Shown here: piece after piece, positions 15,451 through 23,723 of the stretch
Numbering within the stretch: the first letter of the stretch is position 1
Layout: each line of letters starts with the position of its first letter
DNA from: Bacteroidaceae bacterium
GTDB taxonomy: Bacteria > Bacteroidota > Bacteroidia > Bacteroidales > Bacteroidaceae
Assembly: GCA_017547585.1 (NCBI GenBank)
Contig: JAFYPH010000018.1
Span: 1-32,854, forward strand
Reading direction: 5' to 3'
Length of the DNA stretch: 32,854 nucleotides
Translations under genes and position numbers: made by a program
Notes under the pieces: model-generated
Databases searched by the model: none
Seen by the model: only the letters and a program-made list of their open reading frames with translations
Told to the model about the DNA's origin: nothing

Positions 15451-15490
15451 AAAGAGGTTGCCCTGCTGCAGCCTCTTTTACTTTTTCTTC
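15451..15490 (+). terminator. Terminator after tRNA-Arg, overlapping the end of the convergent DUF4421 gene
   Basis: AAAGAGGTTGC pairs with GCAGCCTCTTT (11 bp with one G-U pair, 6-nt loop) followed by a T-rich run. The T-run lies inside the last codons of the convergent gene. The hairpin may also serve the minus-strand envelope operon, whose stop codon is at 15478-15480. Confidence 0.75.
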
Positions 15491-16599
15491 TCCTCTTTTT
15501 TGAACAGATTGATGCCGCTGTAGACGTTCACCACTCCGAAGCCGTTGATGATTGAAAGTGCGCTCTTGCGGTAGGTGTATGTGTGCGACACAAGCGACAT
15601 TCCCACGAACCAACGGCTGTTGTTGTAGACAATCGCGGCGCGCGACACAAGGTCGGCGTTAATGTTTTTGAATATTGAGCGACTCTCTTCGCTCTTGATG
15701 CTCGAATGCTTGTAGCCTATGGCCGGTGTCAGCGAGATATTTGCGAGGCAGTTTTTTGCGAATACCCAGTTGTATGAGTATCCGGCGTTTATGCTGAAGT
15801 CGTGGTATTTTATTCGGTTGAAATTGAGCGACGGGTGCATCGACTCTCTGATGTTTTTGTCGAATTTTGTGACGTCCATTTGGAATTCCTGGCTCGAGTA
15901 GCTGCCTCCCATGATGAATGTGCCGCAGCTCCTGCGCTGGTTGGTCGATTGGCTGTAGGCGGCGGGGTAGGAGAATTTTTTGTTGTTGAAAATGTAGTAG
16001 ACGTTCACTCCCGTCTGCTCCACGGAGATTCCGTCGAACAGCCGTTGCTGCGGTACAAGGTTGTCTTCGCTCACGGGGTTTTTGAAGCCTGAAAGTTTCC
16101 TCAGCTTGAAGTTCTCTCCGGTCTTGCGGTGAAAGACATCGATGCCCACTTTTGCTGTGTAGAAACTGAAGTTCCAGTCCTTCTTTGTGTTGTGTGTGTC
16201 GAGGTCGAACATCCACCCGAGGAATATCCACTTCCATCCTATGTATACTCCCATCTTGTTGCGGTTGTCGGGCGAGAGGGTGATGCTCTGCGCATTGTTG
16301 CGTGCCGAGAATTTGTAGTACTCGTATTCGTTGCTGTATTGCAGCATGAATCGCCACTTGTACAGGTTGGGAGTCTTGTAGCGTGCGTCTCGCTCGTCGA
16401 GGTATTTTTCGATGACCTTGTCGGTGTATTCTATTCCTTTTTGGGTGTAGTCGATAATGTACCCGGGGTATTTGAGCACATTCAGCGAGTCGAGGTGCAT
16501 TATATTTTGCGCCAAGGGAGTCACCGACGGCAGTTGCAGGAACAGCAAAAGAACCGTCAGTCTGAAAATTCTTTCTATTCTCTTCGCTTTGTGAGGCAT
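15478..16599 (-). CDS. DUF4421 family secreted/outer-membrane protein
   Basis: The 373-residue product has a hydrophobic N-terminal segment ending near LAQ (about residue 31), consistent with a signal peptide. A DUF4421-like body follows with SITLSPDNRNKMGVYIGWKWIFLGWMFDL and many alternating aromatic/polar strands (YSYNWVFA, LVSRAAIVYNNSRWFVGMSLVSHTY). That pattern suggests an outer-membrane beta-barrel. The family is known from Bacteroidetes and has no assigned function. It is the last gene of the minus-strand envelope cluster, 35 bp after the Gfo/Idh/MocA gene, and its 3' end overlaps the tRNA-Arg terminator. Confidence 0.8.
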   Translation of the reverse strand: MPHKAKRIERIFRLTVLLLFLQLPSVTPLAQNIMHLDSLNVLKYPGYIIDYTQKGIEYTDKVIEKYLDERDARYKTPNLYKWRFMLQYSNEYEYYKFSARNNAQSITLSPDNRNKMGVYIGWKWIFLGWMFDLDTHNTKKDWNFSFYTAKVGIDVFHRKTGENFKLRKLSGFKNPVSEDNLVPQQRLFDGISVEQTGVNVYYIFNNKKFSYPAAYSQSTNQRRSCGTFIMGGSYSSQEFQMDVTKFDKNIRESMHPSLNFNRIKYHDFSINAGYSYNWVFAKNCLANISLTPAIGYKHSSIKSEESRSIFKNINADLVSRAAIVYNNSRWFVGMSLVSHTYTYRKSALSIINGFGVVNVYSGINLFKKEEKKK

Positions 16600-16634
16600 A
16601 CGAAATACCTTTATGGGGAGTGAAAGTATTTTTG

Positions 16635-17615
16635 TTAGATTATCTTTCCTAAAATCTTGTCCATCACCCAGTTGGTGGGGGTTGCACTGACGCTGTCGCA
16701 GGTGCAGACGCCACGCTGTTGCAGGTGCTCTACGATGTTTTTTATCAGTGGCAACTGCACATATAGGGGGTTGGGAATATGAAACTCCTCGTAACCGTCG
16801 CTGCTGTATAATTGTATGGGCTCGAACGTGAATACCGAGAATTTTATGCTGCCTTTGTCGCCGAAAATCTCAATGTGGTCTTCGCGTGCCGACTCGTGTG
16901 CGACGAAACACCACGAGCCCGAGCCGGGGATTCCGCTCTCGAACTTGAAGCATGCGCTCACTGTATCCTCGGCCTTGTACAGTCCTCCGCGGTTGGTAGA
17001 GTAGCCCTCGGCAAAGAGTATACAGCCGAACATTTCCTGCAAAAGGTCAAGCTGGTGGGGGGCAAGATCGTAGAAATATCCTCCGCCGGCAATGTCGGGG
17101 ATTACGCGCCAGGGAAGGTTGCTGCGGTTGAAGTCGAGGTCGCGTGGGGGTACGGCGAATCGTATCTGCACGTTCAGTATCTTTCCGATGCGCGGTAACA
17201 GTTCGCGCACCTTTGTAAAGTAGGGAAGGTATCTGCGGTAGTAGGCTACAAAGCATGGTACGCCCGTCTCCTGCGATATTCTGTTTATTCGTGTGCAGTC
17301 CTCGTAGTTGGCTGCGAGGGGCTTTTCCACGTACACGGGCTTTCCGGCCTTCATCGACATTATTGCAAATGTTGCGTGCGACGATGGGGGCGTTGCAATG
17401 TATACGGCATTTACTTCGGGGTCGTCGATGAGCTCCTGTGCATCAGTGTACCATTTGGATATTCTGTTGCGCTTGGCATACTCTTTTGTCTTTTCCTTGT
17501 CGCGTCCCATGACAGCAACAACCGTCGATTCTTTCACGCAGTTGAATGCCGGTCCGCTCTTTTTCTCCGTTGCTTCGCCGCAGCCGATGAAGCCCCATTT
17601 TATGATTTTGTTCAT
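16635..17615 (-). CDS. Gfo/Idh/MocA family NAD(P)-dependent oxidoreductase
   Basis: The 326-residue product has an N-terminal Rossmann fold with the nucleotide-binding start WGFIGCGEATEKKSGP (residues 7-22), ATPPSSHATFA, and the family signature VEKPLA with Lys98, the usual catalytic lysine. The C-terminal alpha/beta dimerisation domain includes GGGYFYDLAPHQLDLL. There is no signal peptide, so it is cytosolic. The substrate, generally a sugar or related polyol, cannot be told from sequence. It starts 6 bp after the porin stop, so translation is probably coupled. A metabolic enzyme inside an otherwise envelope-protein operon is unusual. Confidence 0.92.
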   Translation of the reverse strand: MNKIIKWGFIGCGEATEKKSGPAFNCVKESTVVAVMGRDKEKTKEYAKRNRISKWYTDAQELIDDPEVNAVYIATPPSSHATFAIMSMKAGKPVYVEKPLAANYEDCTRINRISQETGVPCFVAYYRRYLPYFTKVRELLPRIGKILNVQIRFAVPPRDLDFNRSNLPWRVIPDIAGGGYFYDLAPHQLDLLQEMFGCILFAEGYSTNRGGLYKAEDTVSACFKFESGIPGSGSWCFVAHESAREDHIEIFGDKGSIKFSVFTFEPIQLYSSDGYEEFHIPNPLYVQLPLIKNIVEHLQQRGVCTCDSVSATPTNWVMDKILGKII

Positions 17616-17621
17616 AATTTT

Positions 17622-19793
17622 CTAATTGTAAAAGTTCCATGACAGGCCTATCCACAAAGCCTTGGGGCTTATGGGGTAGTGTGGAGCAAGGAAATATTGT
17701 CTGTTGCCCGTTCCTTCGTTAATGTGGTGGTACATTACATAGAAACGTGTCTGTTTCAACAAGAAATTGGCGTAAATGTTTGCAATGGGGTAGTTGCCAA
17801 TCTCTACCTTGTCGCCGGGGTTCTGCTGATAGAATTGTCCCAATGCGGGGGAGTAGTCGGGTGCGTAGTACGATGTAAAGTAGCGTACGTCTGCTCCCAA
17901 TTCTGTGTTCAGCACATTTGCAATCTTGAATTTTACGTACATGTTTGCATATACGTTAAGGTCGGGCAGTGGAAGCACCTCTTGGTTGCTGCTCTTCTGG
18001 TAGGTGAGCTCTGCGTCAAGATGGAAGACTCCGGCCTTCAGACTCTGCTGCAATGTGGCCGATGCTACCTGAATATTCTCGCTCTCCTGGGCTACGTCTA
18101 TTCTGTTAAGGTAGTCTTTGCCCGATGCGTTCAGGGTGGAATTGTTTGCAAGATATGTGTAGTTCTTTACTGTCTCCACTCCCGCAGAAAGCTTTGTGCC
18201 CCAACGCTCTATGCTCACTGCAGCCTCGGCTCTCGAACGAAACTCTTTGTCGAGGTCGTTGTCCCACCAATAGTGCTGCGAGTGGTAGTGGCGGTAGTAG
18301 AATGAGGGGTTGCTATTCTTGATGAATGCTTTTGCTTCGAACGCTGCATCCTCTTTCCACAGCTTGAAATTCATGCGTGCGTCGCCCTCTAACAGGAACG
18401 CGCCCAGGTCTTCGCCGGCCACCGATGCTTCGCCGCGCAGCTTGTAGTTGAGCAGTTTGCCTTTGCTGCGCTGCAATACTCCTCCCACATTCAACGAATA
18501 TTCATTCTGTTTTTCAAGAACTTCAGTGGGGCTCGTGGGCAGTGTATCGGGCAGAGTGTAACGGCGGTAGTCGTATGTTGCATAGGCTGTAAGGCCTGCA
18601 ACCGCCCATTTGTTGAAGCCTTCGAGCAGAGAGATTGCAAGGGTGTTTCTTATGTTCAGGTTTTTAGTCTTGTCGATGGAGTCGTCGCGCAGGAATGTGT
18701 CTGCGTAGAAGTTCTTTGGCTGTGAGTAGTTTATGAAACTTCTGTCGTCGGATTTTATGTCCAGCGTGTGTGTGAAGCATGTAACGGGCACAAACTCCTT
18801 AACCTCCTGAATTTCAGTGGCTGCAAGCGAGTCGTTAACAGCTGTTTCGCCTTCGGGTATTGCAGCTGTCTCTTCGGACAATTCTGTTGCCTCTTCGGGC
18901 TGCGCAGTGCTGTCGGTAACCTCAACCAGACGGTCGCGGTAGAAGCCGATGTTGTAGTTGTGTGTGAAAAATGCCGAGTAGACTTCGTTTCTGTTCCACG
19001 CCTTGTTCAGGTTCACGGGAATGTCGTTGGTGCCGAAGTTCTTGCTTCCGCTCTCTGTCTTTTCGGGGTTGGTGATATATTCGTCGTCTGTGATTCCTCC
19101 ATTCTCGGCGAGCTTCATATGGTACCTGCTTGCGAGCAGATGGAAATTGTACTTGTCGCTGCGGTAGTATGAATATAATGAGAAATTGGTGTACGCTGTA
19201 GATTGTCTGTCGTATCGTCCGCGTCCGTAGAGGTAGTCAAAGAGAAAGCCGACGCCAAACTGCTTGCCCGCGTTTGTTGCAAAATAGGCTCTGAAGCGGT
19301 CGTCACCGTCGATCTTGTTGCCCGACGAGTGGTAGCTTAAATTTGTGTAGGGCGACTTTGTGTCGGTGAAAAAGAATTTGTCTGTCGGGGTTATAAAATA
19401 GTCGTAGGGCTTCAAGAAATTGAACTCCGGAAGCGCCTTGCGATGAAAAAAGATTCTAGACTCTCGTGGCGAGCCCATGTTACCCAGATAGTTGTACTCG
19501 CCGTTCATTCCGTCGGTGTTGTGCCAATTCTGGAACAGGTGTTGCAAAGTGTCGGCATTGACGGGCACAACCTCGCCCAAAAGCTCGCCTATGTGCCATT
19601 GGTGAATCTCCTGCGGCACATTGAGCATCTGCTGGGTGGTGTCTTTGGGATTCTTCTTGAACGGACTGTACACTTCGCCACTGCCAAAGCCTGTGCTATT
19701 TTGTCCTCTTTCGATATTGTCGTTTATGCCTTGGGCACACAGGGTGGTAGGCATTATCAACATTATGAGAAAGTATAAGAATGCTTTTTTCAT
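17622..19793 (-). CDS. Putative outer-membrane porin (Porin_10-type beta-barrel)
   Basis: The 723-residue product has a signal peptide (MKKAFLYFLIMLIMPTTLCAQ). An N-terminal region with PKDTTQQMLNVPQEIHQWHIGE follows, then a long run of amphipathic strands rich in Tyr, Phe and Asn, ending in LSWNFYN. The pattern and length fit the Bacteroidetes Porin_10 family of predicted outer-membrane channels. A Glu/Ala/Thr-rich stretch near residues 295-330 (EEATELSEETAAIPEGETA) is low-complexity and probably an exposed loop. Solute is unknown. It sits between a 56-aa membrane protein (12 bp upstream) and the Gfo/Idh/MocA gene (6 bp downstream). Confidence 0.85.
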   Translation of the reverse strand: MKKAFLYFLIMLIMPTTLCAQGINDNIERGQNSTGFGSGEVYSPFKKNPKDTTQQMLNVPQEIHQWHIGELLGEVVPVNADTLQHLFQNWHNTDGMNGEYNYLGNMGSPRESRIFFHRKALPEFNFLKPYDYFITPTDKFFFTDTKSPYTNLSYHSSGNKIDGDDRFRAYFATNAGKQFGVGFLFDYLYGRGRYDRQSTAYTNFSLYSYYRSDKYNFHLLASRYHMKLAENGGITDDEYITNPEKTESGSKNFGTNDIPVNLNKAWNRNEVYSAFFTHNYNIGFYRDRLVEVTDSTAQPEEATELSEETAAIPEGETAVNDSLAATEIQEVKEFVPVTCFTHTLDIKSDDRSFINYSQPKNFYADTFLRDDSIDKTKNLNIRNTLAISLLEGFNKWAVAGLTAYATYDYRRYTLPDTLPTSPTEVLEKQNEYSLNVGGVLQRSKGKLLNYKLRGEASVAGEDLGAFLLEGDARMNFKLWKEDAAFEAKAFIKNSNPSFYYRHYHSQHYWWDNDLDKEFRSRAEAAVSIERWGTKLSAGVETVKNYTYLANNSTLNASGKDYLNRIDVAQESENIQVASATLQQSLKAGVFHLDAELTYQKSSNQEVLPLPDLNVYANMYVKFKIANVLNTELGADVRYFTSYYAPDYSPALGQFYQQNPGDKVEIGNYPIANIYANFLLKQTRFYVMYHHINEGTGNRQYFLAPHYPISPKALWIGLSWNFYN

Positions 19794-19805
19794 GTAAAAA
19801 TCGTG

Positions 19806-19976
19806 TCAGAGAATGAAACGAAGGATGAATTCTGCCATTTTCAGGGTCAGCGAAGTGATGCCTGCATAGAAAAACGGTTCGCGGTTGTCTACCGCAAAGT
19901 ATAAAATTATTGTTACCACCGTGCCTATGAGGAACAGGGTGTTGAGTATGAATCGTATCTTGTCTATTGAGTTCAC
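19806..19976 (-). CDS. 56-aa two-helix membrane protein, GTG start
   Basis: The minus strand from GTG at 19976 to TGA at 19806 encodes 56 residues starting MNSIDKIRFILNTLFLIGTV, with two hydrophobic segments (about residues 8-28 and 35-55) split by a short polar turn DNREPF. No in-frame ATG lies upstream, so GTG is the likely start. A purine-rich AAAGAAAGAAC precedes it. The frame fills the gap between the DUF4468 gene and the porin (54 bp and 12 bp away), which supports a real gene. The lack of an ATG and its small size make it easy for gene finders to miss. Function unknown. Confidence 0.75.
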   Translation of the reverse strand: MNSIDKIRFILNTLFLIGTVVTIILYFAVDNREPFFYAGITSLTLKMAEFILRFIL

Positions 19977-20030
19977 GTTCTTTCTTTTTTTATGTACAAT
20001 GCACGTGTGGATGAATGCCTTGAGCTGTTT

Positions 20031-20615
20031 TTAATTCAGTGCATTCTTCAATTCTGCAGCAAGCTGGTTTTTCAGGTCGATGGTCTTTACTCTGAACTTG
20101 CCGGGCTTTTTCAACAGTTTGGTCTTGCTGCTGTTGAACGCCTCGTTGTCGGTGATGTACTTTTCGGCTGTAAAATGCTCGCCACCCTTGAACTCCTCGT
20201 CGTACCAATATGTTATTCGGTACATGCGCATGGTGCAGGCATTGTCTTTAGCTTCAATGTCAAGGAAATAGGTGATGCGTGTGCGGTCGAGCACGAATGT
20301 CTTTTTCTTGAATGTGATGTACTCCTCGGACTTCAATGTGAGTGTGCCGGGCTTCTCATTCTCGTAGATATTGTGCTTGATGACATTAGAGCCGGCGAAA
20401 CGTTTTTTCACCCACTCCTGCGCTTTTGCTGCAATCTCTTTGCTGTCGCCTTTGGCTGCGAAGCTCTCCTCGAACACCACTTTGCCGTTTACTTCGGGCA
20501 CTGCTCCCACTTGGTATTCGGCCTTGTCCAATGTCTTGTCGCGTCCTTTGAACAACTGTGCCGATGCTGATGATGCTGTCAACAGGAGAATCAGAAGAGG
20601 AAGTATCTTTTTCAT
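20031..20615 (-). CDS. DUF4468 family secreted protein
   Basis: The 194-residue product starts with a clear signal peptide (MKKILPLLILLLTASSASAQ). A DUF4468-like domain follows: VNGKVVFEESFAAKGDSKEIAAKAQEWVKKRF, a central set of strands with ITFKKKTFVLDRTRITYFLDIEAKD, and the YRITYWYDEE segment. The domain is common in Bacteroidetes and has a TBP-like fold; no function is established. It is the first gene of the envelope cluster running to DUF4421, and probably acts in the periplasm or at the outer membrane. Confidence 0.8.
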   Translation of the reverse strand: MKKILPLLILLLTASSASAQLFKGRDKTLDKAEYQVGAVPEVNGKVVFEESFAAKGDSKEIAAKAQEWVKKRFAGSNVIKHNIYENEKPGTLTLKSEEYITFKKKTFVLDRTRITYFLDIEAKDNACTMRMYRITYWYDEEFKGGEHFTAEKYITDNEAFNSSKTKLLKKPGKFRVKTIDLKNQLAAELKNALN

Positions 20616-20656
20616 ATTTTTTCGTTTTTATTGTTAAACTTATTTTGTTTATATCG

Positions 20657-20664
20657 CGAAGATA
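20657..20664 (-). promoter_or_regulatory. Candidate -7 box of the envelope cluster (TATCTTCG)
   Basis: The minus strand reads TATCTTCG 41 nt before the DUF4468 ATG. The same octamer stands before fabG and before the rhodanese gene, suggesting an accepted variant of TAnnTTTG. The -33 region would fall in the upstream terminator stem. Confidence 0.5.
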
Positions 20665-20668
20665 CGAC

Positions 20669-20704
20669 AAAAAAATGATAAGTGGAAACGCATTTCCACT
20701 TATC
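20669..20704 (-). terminator. Rho-independent terminator of the aminotransferase gene
   Basis: A perfect 12-bp stem (GATAAGTGGAAA with TTTCCACTTATC), 4-nt loop, then on the minus strand A and seven T. A smaller GCGGC/GCCGC hairpin lies between it and the stop codon at 20748. Confidence 0.9.
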
Positions 20705-20747
20705 TTGAATATTTATCTTTTCTGCGGCTGTCTGTTGCCGCTTTTTT

Positions 20748-21950
20748 TTACTTGTTTGTGCGGTAGGGGTACTGCTCAAGGGCTTTCCCCAGGATGAAGA
20801 TCGCTCTCTTAAGCTGTGCCTTGTCGAGCACATAGGCGATTCTCACCTCATTCTGTCCGTGTCCCTTCTCCGAGTAGAATCCCGACGCGGGTGCAAGCAT
20901 CACCGTCTCGCCCTCGTACTGGAATTCCGAGAGGCACCACTCGCAGAATCTGTCGCTGTCGTCGATGGGCAGACGCGCTACAGTGTAGAATGCTCCCATG
21001 GGGATGGGCGAGTAGACTCCGGGCAGCTTGTTAAGCTCGTCGATGAGGCAGTTGCGACGTTCGATGTATTTTTCGTATGTGTTTATTCCGTACGAGCGGG
21101 GTGCGTCGATGGATGCCTCGGCAATAACCTGTCCCAACAGCGGGGGGCTCAGACGCGCCTGACAGAATTTCATCACCGCCTCGCGCAGGGCCTTGTTCTT
21201 GGTGATGAGCGCTCCGATTCTGATTCCACACTCGGAGTATCTTTTTGATACAGAGTCGATGAGCACCACATTCTCTTCGATGCCATCAAGATGGCAGGCC
21301 GAAATGTAGGGCGAGCCTGTGTAGATGAATTCGCGGTACACTTCGTCCGAGAAAAGGAAAAGATTGTGTTTCTTCACAAGGTCGCGTATGTTGTTCATTT
21401 CACTGCGTGTGTACAGATAGCCTGTGGGGTTGTTGGGGTTGCAGATGAGGATTCCTCGTGTGCGCTCGTTGATGAGTTTCTCGAAATTCTCTATCGAGGG
21501 CAGTGCAAATGACTCTTCGATGGTCGAGCGTATGGGGCGGATGACCGCTCCTGCCGAGATTGCAAACGCCATATAGTTGGCGTACGCGGGCTCGGGAACG
21601 ATAATCTCGTCGCCGGGGTTCAGGCACGACATAAATGCGAAGAGTACAGCCTCGGAGCCACCCGATGTTACGATAATATCCTCGGGCTTCAGTTTAATCT
21701 GATACTGGTCGTAGTAGCCTACGAGCTTCTCGCGCAACGACAAAAAACCGTCGCTGGGGCTGTATTCGAGTATCTTGCTGTCGAATTTTTTTATTGCTTC
21801 GAGTGCAACCGCGGGCGAGTCAAGGTCGGGCTGACCGATGTTCAGGTGGTACACATGTACGCCACGCTCTTTTGCCGCTGTTGCAAGGGGGGCCAGACGT
21901 CTGATGGGAGACGCAGGCATCAATATTGCTCTTTCCGATAAATTGGGCAT
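20748..21950 (-). CDS. PLP-dependent aminotransferase, aspartate aminotransferase-like (class I/II)
   Basis: A fold-type I aminotransferase of 400 residues. The PLP lysine is Lys236 in IDSVSKRYSECGIRIG, with NPNNPTG at 171-177, the pyridine-nitrogen aspartate Asp202 and Tyr205 in SDEVY, and the C-terminal substrate-carboxylate arginine in NEVRIAY. The N-terminal LNIGQPDLDSP fits the I-gamma aspartate aminotransferases. Amino donor and acceptor cannot be fixed by sequence; aspartate/2-oxoglutarate is the likeliest pair. It is a single-gene transcript with a TATTTTTG promoter box and a strong terminator. Confidence 0.9.
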   Translation of the reverse strand: MPNLSERAILMPASPIRRLAPLATAAKERGVHVYHLNIGQPDLDSPAVALEAIKKFDSKILEYSPSDGFLSLREKLVGYYDQYQIKLKPEDIIVTSGGSEAVLFAFMSCLNPGDEIIVPEPAYANYMAFAISAGAVIRPIRSTIEESFALPSIENFEKLINERTRGILICNPNNPTGYLYTRSEMNNIRDLVKKHNLFLFSDEVYREFIYTGSPYISACHLDGIEENVVLIDSVSKRYSECGIRIGALITKNKALREAVMKFCQARLSPPLLGQVIAEASIDAPRSYGINTYEKYIERRNCLIDELNKLPGVYSPIPMGAFYTVARLPIDDSDRFCEWCLSEFQYEGETVMLAPASGFYSEKGHGQNEVRIAYVLDKAQLKRAIFILGKALEQYPYRTNK

Positions 21951-21983
21951 ATTCTTTTCTTCTTATTTTTCTTTAACAAGGCG

Positions 21984-21991
21984 CAAAAATA
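21984..21991 (-). promoter_or_regulatory. Promoter -7 box of the aminotransferase gene
   Basis: TATTTTTG on the minus strand, 33 nt before the ATG at 21950. No TTTG at the expected -33 spacing, though GTTTAAAC lies near it. Confidence 0.5.
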
Positions 21992-22057
21992 CAAAATACT
22001 TTGAATAAACTGTTTAAACGGCCTCTAAATTTATAAAATATTCTTTTTGCCTTATGT

Positions 22058-23713
22058 TCAGTTTTTTACCTTTTGGTTGCGCCAGATGCGCAGAATGTAG
22101 TATACAAAGTGTGCAGCTGCAAAGACAACAGAGATTATGAGCATGCTCTTGTCGCTCTCCCATCCGGCAGTCTGCTGGTGCCAGAATCCTGTTATCAGGC
22201 ACAGTGCCGACAGGGCTATTCCCAGCATATTAAGCGACATTTCTCCGCTGCGCACCTTTTTGCCCGGCTCGAGCTTGCTGTGTTTGATGCCGTACACTGC
22301 ATAAATGTCGAGTCCGACGAGCATCCACAGCACCAGACGTATCCATGTGTCGGCGGGCAGGAAGCACATCATTGCCACGCATGTGAGTATTCCCATGATG
22401 GGGATTGCGGGCACCCACGGGCAGCGGAATCCTCCGTCGCTTTCGGGCATCTTTTTGCGCAGCACAAGAACTCCGGCACACACGAGTGTAAAGGCGAACA
22501 GCGTGCCGATGCTTGTCATTTCTCCGGCCACGCGAGCGGGCACAAAGCCTGCGAGAGCTCCCACAATCACCATGAACAGCAGGTTGCTGTGCAGGGGAGT
22601 GCGGTATTTTTCGTGAATGCGCGAGAAGAAGGGCGGCAAAAGTCCATCGTGGCTCATGCTCAGGAACACGCGGCTCTGTCCCAGCAGGGTAACCATAATC
22701 ACCGAGCAGTAGCCGAAGAGTATTGCCAGAATGATGGCCTTGTTCAGCCACGGGAAGGCCGGCTGTATCACTCCCGACGCGTCGGGGGTGCCCATCTGCT
22801 CAATGGCTACGGCGACGGGAGCAATACCCACTTGTCCCTGGAACTCAGTGTAGTGGGCAACGCCTGTCATCACATGGGCAAAAAGTATATAGAGCACAGT
22901 GCAGACAAGCAGCGACACAAGAATGCCGATGGGCATGTTGCGCTTGGGGTTTTTCGTCTCCTGCGCAGCTGTGCTCACAGCGTCGAAGCCCAGAAAGGCG
23001 AAAAAGACTATTCCCGCTCCGCGCAGAATACCCGAAATTCCATATTCTCCAAGCACTCCTGTATTCTCGGGAATGTAGGGCACAAGATTGTCGCTGTTGA
23101 TGAATTTCCAGCCTAAAATCACGAATATAAGAATCACTCCTATCTTCAGGAACACAATGAGTCCGTTGAAAAAAGAGCTCTCCTCGGTGCCGCGCATCAA
23201 TATGATACTAATCATTACCACAATGAGAATAGCGGGAATGTTTATTATTCCTCCGTCCCACGGGCAGGCAGTAAGCGCGTGAGGAAGTTCAATGCCTATA
23301 CTTTGCAGGAACACCACCAGATAGCGGCTCCAGCTGATGCTGACGGTGATTGCCGCCACAGTGTATTCGAGTACAAGGTCCCAGCCGATGATCCACGCTA
23401 CAAGTTCGCCCATCGTTGCATATGAGTATGTGTATGCGCTGCCGGCAACGGGAATCATCGATGCAAACTCTGCGTAGCATAGTCCCGCGAAGCAGCAGCC
23501 GATGGCTGCTATTGCGAAGCTTATGGTGATTGCGGGGCCGGTGAACTCTCCGGCCACTGTTCCGGTAATAGAGAAGAGTCCTGCGCCGATAATTGCGCCC
23601 ACGCCCAATGCCACGAGGCTCCATGGGCCCAACACTCGTTTGAGGGTCTTGCTGCCGGTGGCATTAGCCTCGGCCTGCAATGCCTCTATAGATTTTTTTA
23701 TGAATAATCCCAT
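22058..23713 (-). CDS. APC superfamily amino acid permease (cationic amino acid transporter-like)
   Basis: The 551-residue integral membrane protein has about 12-14 hydrophobic helices. It carries the APC hallmark near the N-terminus, GPWSLVALGVGAIIGAGLF, then EFASMIPVAGSAYTYSYATMGELVAWIIGWDLVLEY, which matches the CAT/YfnA subgroup. A conserved FFAFLGFDAVSTAAQETKNP block in the middle is also typical. It likely imports an amino acid with a proton; the specificity is not visible. It starts 10 bp after the M28 peptidase stop codon, so the peptidase and permease are probably co-expressed, which fits peptide breakdown with uptake of the product. Confidence 0.92.
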   Translation of the reverse strand: MGLFIKKSIEALQAEANATGSKTLKRVLGPWSLVALGVGAIIGAGLFSITGTVAGEFTGPAITISFAIAAIGCCFAGLCYAEFASMIPVAGSAYTYSYATMGELVAWIIGWDLVLEYTVAAITVSISWSRYLVVFLQSIGIELPHALTACPWDGGIINIPAILIVVMISIILMRGTEESSFFNGLIVFLKIGVILIFVILGWKFINSDNLVPYIPENTGVLGEYGISGILRGAGIVFFAFLGFDAVSTAAQETKNPKRNMPIGILVSLLVCTVLYILFAHVMTGVAHYTEFQGQVGIAPVAVAIEQMGTPDASGVIQPAFPWLNKAIILAILFGYCSVIMVTLLGQSRVFLSMSHDGLLPPFFSRIHEKYRTPLHSNLLFMVIVGALAGFVPARVAGEMTSIGTLFAFTLVCAGVLVLRKKMPESDGGFRCPWVPAIPIMGILTCVAMMCFLPADTWIRLVLWMLVGLDIYAVYGIKHSKLEPGKKVRSGEMSLNMLGIALSALCLITGFWHQQTAGWESDKSMLIISVVFAAAHFVYYILRIWRNQKVKN

Positions 23714-23723
23714 ATTTTACTCT

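Noticed and set aside
15158-15613. Minus-strand open frame of 151 codons with a repeated 28-residue block
   Set aside because: It is produced by the 84-bp tandem repeats, whose period is divisible by three, and it runs across the tRNA-Arg gene on the wrong strand.
22073-23116. Plus-strand open frame of 347 codons
   Set aside because: It lies antisense to the amino acid permease; the His/Cys/Gln-rich translation is typical of the reverse strand of membrane-protein codons.
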